From Actinomycetota bacterium (GTDB lineage Bacteria > Actinomycetota > UBA4738), in contig VAYG01000103.1 in the NCBI GenBank assembly GCA_005885015.1, forward strand, positions 16,785 to 24,560: DNA of 7,776 nucleotides, written 5' to 3'. Shown here piece after piece: positions 6,447 through 7,776 of the stretch (its first letter is position 1; every line of letters starts with the position of its first letter). Both the position numbers and the translations under genes were made by a program. Below the pieces are notes generated by a model that did not search any database, was not told the DNA's origin, and worked only from the letters and a program-made list of their open reading frames with translations.

Positions 6447-6449
6447 GGG
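6436..6449. repeat. 14-base perfect palindrome at the phosphoesterase stop
   Basis: CCCTCAGCTGAGGG is a perfect inverted repeat without a loop and contains the TGA stop at 6444-6446. It is followed by G-rich sequence rather than a T-run, so it is not a classical terminator. It could be a protein-binding site ahead of the STAS-kinase gene, or chance in GC-rich DNA. Confidence 0.4.
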
Positions 6450-6494
6450 CCGGAGCGGGCGATTGTTGCCGGGGAGAGGGGGTAAGAACAACCT

Positions 6495-7277
6495 ATGCCG
6501 CTCGAGATCGCCTCGGCTGGGCAGCCGAGAAGGCTCCGCCTCTCGGGGGAGCTCGATCTTTCCGTCGCCGCCCAGGTCGCCCTTCGATTGGAGGTGGAAG
6601 CGGCCGGCGAGGGGGATCTCGTCCTGGACCTGTCCTCGCTCAGGTTCATCGACTCGAGTGGGGTGCGCGCGCTCATCCGGGCGACGGGACGAATCACGCC
6701 GCCCGGGCGCCTGGTCCTGTGGTCCCCGATGAGACATGTGGGAGTGGTCCTGTCGCTCATGGGGTTGGATCGGAAAGGCTCCCGGATCCTCGTCGAGCGA
6801 GGACGAGATGGAGACGAGGGGAAGGCCATGGCACGCTCGTTCCCCGCCCGGCTCTCCGCCCTATCTCGGATCCGGGAATTCGTTCGTCGCCGGGCCGTGA
6901 TCGATTCGTTCGAGCCGTGGGTCGACGAGATCGTCCTGGCCGTGTCCGAGGCCGGCGCCAACGCGGTGATCCACAGCGGAACGCCCCAGGTTCACGTCTC
7001 CTGGCGGCCGTTCGGCGATCGGGTGGAGGTGGAGGTCCGCGACTCGGGGACGTTCAAGAGGACGATGCCCAGCGCCGCCCCCGATCAGCTCTCCGGTCGC
7101 GGCTTCCTCTTGATGATGTCGGTGATGGATCAGATCAGCATCGACTGCGGCACCGACCAGAGGCCCGGGACCGTGGTGAGGATGGTCAAGCGCCGCAGCA
7201 GCGAGCTCCGGTCTCGAAGCGGTTCCAAGCGCGACGCCCACCGGGTCGCTTCCCAGGCTGAGCGGGTAGCTTCCTGA
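6495..7277 (+). CDS. STAS / RsbW-type kinase fusion (partner-switching regulator)
   Basis: This 260-residue protein joins two domains normally encoded separately. Residues 1-100 form a STAS anti-anti-sigma domain with LDLSSLRFIDSSGVRAL; Ser54 in I-D-S-S-G aligns with the phosphorylated serine of SpoIIAA/RsbV. Residues 112-235 form a GHKL/HATPase domain like anti-sigma kinases: the N-box EAGANAVIH (Glu152 as base, Asn156 for Mg2+), the G1 box VRDSG (Asp183, Gly185), the G2 box GRGFLLM (201-207) and PGTVVRM (224-230). A basic, Ser-rich tail of about 25 residues follows. The kinase would phosphorylate STAS Ser54, in cis or trans, and a sigma factor would be held by the kinase domain. Both active parts look intact. 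The ATG has only a distant G-run (12 bases) upstream. The internal ATG 6828 (Met112) has a good ribosome binding site and could give a separate kinase. Confidence 0.88.
   Translation: MPLEIASAGQPRRLRLSGELDLSVAAQVALRLEVEAAGEGDLVLDLSSLRFIDSSGVRALIRATGRITPPGRLVLWSPMRHVGVVLSLMGLDRKGSRILVERGRDGDEGKAMARSFPARLSALSRIREFVRRRAVIDSFEPWVDEIVLAVSEAGANAVIHSGTPQVHVSWRPFGDRVEVEVRDSGTFKRTMPSAAPDQLSGRGFLLMMSVMDQISIDCGTDQRPGTVVRMVKRRSSELRSRSGSKRDAHRVASQAERVAS
6817..6822 (+). promoter_or_regulatory. Possible internal ribosome binding site before Met112
   Basis: AGGGGA lies 5 bases before the in-frame ATG at 6828, exactly at the junction between the STAS and kinase domains. It is better placed than the ribosome binding site of the annotated start and could permit a free kinase-domain product of about 149 residues. 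The sequence alone cannot show that it is used. Confidence 0.4.
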
Positions 7278-7293
7278 CGAATCCGCGACGAGG

Positions 7294-7626
7294 CTATTCG
7301 ACGATCGAGAGACCCGGGAGCTCCTCCGCCCTGATCAACTTCAGGACGTTCAGGACCAGTGACCCGGGCCGGTACAGGACCAGGTGTCCCCGTCCCGCGA
7401 TCTCCTTGGCCGCCCTGAGGAGCATCTGGATGCCCGTGCTGTCCATGAACGTGATCCCCTCCATGTCCAGCGTCAGGTCTCCCCCTGCCCGAAGTGCCGG
7501 GCGCAGGAGGTCACCCAGGACCGAGGCGTTCGACATGTCGACTTCGCCCGCAAGGCGAAAGCCGTGGGGCGAGGTGGTGGGCTCGGCTCGGAACTGCGGC
7601 GGGCCGGTCACGCTGGCCGGGACCAT
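7294..7626 (-). CDS. STAS-domain anti-sigma factor antagonist
   Basis: This 110-residue single-domain STAS protein is of RsbV/SpoIIAA type and would act in the cytoplasm. LTLDMEGITFMDSTGIQML (residues 51-69) holds the phosphorylation motif D-S-T-G with Ser63. GFRLAGEVDMSNA (22-34) is the first strand pair, and the closing region (LVLYRPGSLVLNVLKL) is the usual last strand and helix. Unphosphorylated STAS protein binds the anti-sigma kinase and frees the sigma factor. The ATG is preceded on the minus strand by GAGGGGG about 4 bases away, which fixes the start. It converges on the STAS-kinase fusion gene with 16 bases between stops, so the two are separately transcribed although plausibly in the same signalling circuit. 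The partner kinase is not proven. Confidence 0.92.
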   Translation of the reverse strand: MVPASVTGPPQFRAEPTTSPHGFRLAGEVDMSNASVLGDLLRPALRAGGDLTLDMEGITFMDSTGIQMLLRAAKEIAGRGHLVLYRPGSLVLNVLKLIRAEELPGLSIVE

Positions 7627-7630
7627 ACGT

Positions 7631-7637
7631 CCCCCTC
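7631..7637 (-). promoter_or_regulatory. Ribosome binding site of the STAS gene
   Basis: GAGGGGG on the minus strand lies four bases before the ATG at 7626 and supports that start. Confidence 0.55.
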
Positions 7638-7683
7638 GACGTGCAGTGCAAGGAGAACCGTGACGTTCCGACCTTGCGGTCGA

Positions 7684-7715
7684 TTGAGCGTGACCCCTGG
7701 CTGAGGGGGTATACC
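7684..7715 (+). promoter_or_regulatory. Possible promoter of the right-edge gene
   Basis: The region between the divergent STAS gene and the right-edge gene contains GGGGGTATACC (7705-7715). TATACC could be a -10 box, or GGGTAT could be a SigB/SigF-type -10. TTGAGC at 7684 is a poor -35 candidate because the spacer to TATACC is 20 bases. A start of transcription near 7720 would leave a leader of about 36 bases before the GTG at 7758. The assignment is tentative. Confidence 0.3.
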
Positions 7716-7742
7716 TCGTTCATGCCCGTTTTGGCCGTACCC

Positions 7743-7748
7743 GGAGGG
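7743..7748 (+). promoter_or_regulatory. Ribosome binding site of the right-edge gene
   Basis: GGAGGG ends 9 bases before a GTG at 7758. This favours that GTG over the in-frame ATG at 7722, which has no ribosome binding site. Confidence 0.55.
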
Positions 7749-7757
7749 AACGAGACG

Positions 7758-7776
7758 GTGGAGCATTTCAAGCTCC
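7758..7776 (+). CDS. Start of an unidentified gene (cut by window edge)
   Basis: Only six full codons are visible from the GTG (M-E-H-F-K-L), too few to recognise a family. A strong GGAGGG ribosome binding site and a promoter-like element upstream support a real gene that is transcribed divergently from the STAS gene. An in-frame ATG at 7722 would add twelve residues. Given the neighbours, a partner-switching component is possible but nothing visible shows it. Confidence 0.4.

Noticed and set aside
7722..7776. ATG 7722 as the start of the right-edge gene
   Set aside because: No ribosome binding site precedes it and it overlaps the likely transcription start. GTG 7758 in the same frame has GGAGGG at good spacing.
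1..7776. CRISPR array, tRNA or rRNA gene, transposase or integrase
   Set aside because: On reading both strands I saw no regularly spaced repeats, no cloverleaf with a T-loop motif, no rRNA signature and no mobile-element protein.

Overview
The window is dense, high-GC (about two thirds G+C by eye) bacterial DNA. It has frequent GTG starts and genes packed with 4-base overlaps. The gene order cysM, murI, metallo-beta-lactamase-fold protein, rph, rdgB matches the Mycobacterium order (Rv1336, Rv1338, Rv1339, rphA, rdgB) with only the rhomboid gene Rv1337 absent. The protein sequences read as distant relatives of the mycobacterial and streptomycete ones. I infer an Actinomycetota member, probably from a deep or uncultured lineage; no closer placement can be supported from the sequence alone.

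Region 1 (1-3498, + strand) is a housekeeping run. It holds the 3' end of a CysM-type cysteine synthase, glutamate racemase (peptidoglycan D-glutamate), an Rv1339-like MBL-fold phosphodiesterase, RNase PH and the house-cleaning dITP/XTP pyrophosphatase RdgB. The genes overlap or nearly touch, which suggests one operon that began upstream of the window. As printed, rdgB is broken: the N-terminal substrate motif and the rest of the enzyme lie in two different frames, joined near 3035-3055, and the conserved E-T-G-x-T segment is missing.

Region 2 (3509-4667, - strand) holds a two-CBS-domain protein followed by a glyoxalase-3/VOC-type protein. They are 28 bases apart, probably form one unit, and converge on rdgB.

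Region 3 (4781-6446, + strand) is a tightly coupled trio: a minimal nucleotidyltransferase with an intact D-x-D...D triad, a 91-residue cytoplasmic BON-domain protein and a calcineurin-type metallophosphoesterase. Both junctions are ATGA overlaps. No substrate is evident. The pairing of a nucleotidyl-adding and a phosphoester-removing enzyme around a small BON protein is the least explained system in the window.

Region 4 (6495-7626) carries partner-switching regulators. A single + strand gene fuses a STAS anti-anti-sigma domain to an RsbW/SpoIIAB-like kinase domain. A well-placed internal ribosome binding site and ATG could also release the kinase domain alone. A separate STAS protein is encoded convergently. 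No SpoIIE/RsbU phosphatase or sigma factor is visible here. The last few bases hold the start of another + strand gene with a strong ribosome binding site.

I saw no tRNA, rRNA, CRISPR array, insertion sequence or phage-like gene. No gene-free stretch exceeds 300 bases; the longest is about 130 bases, at 7627-7757.
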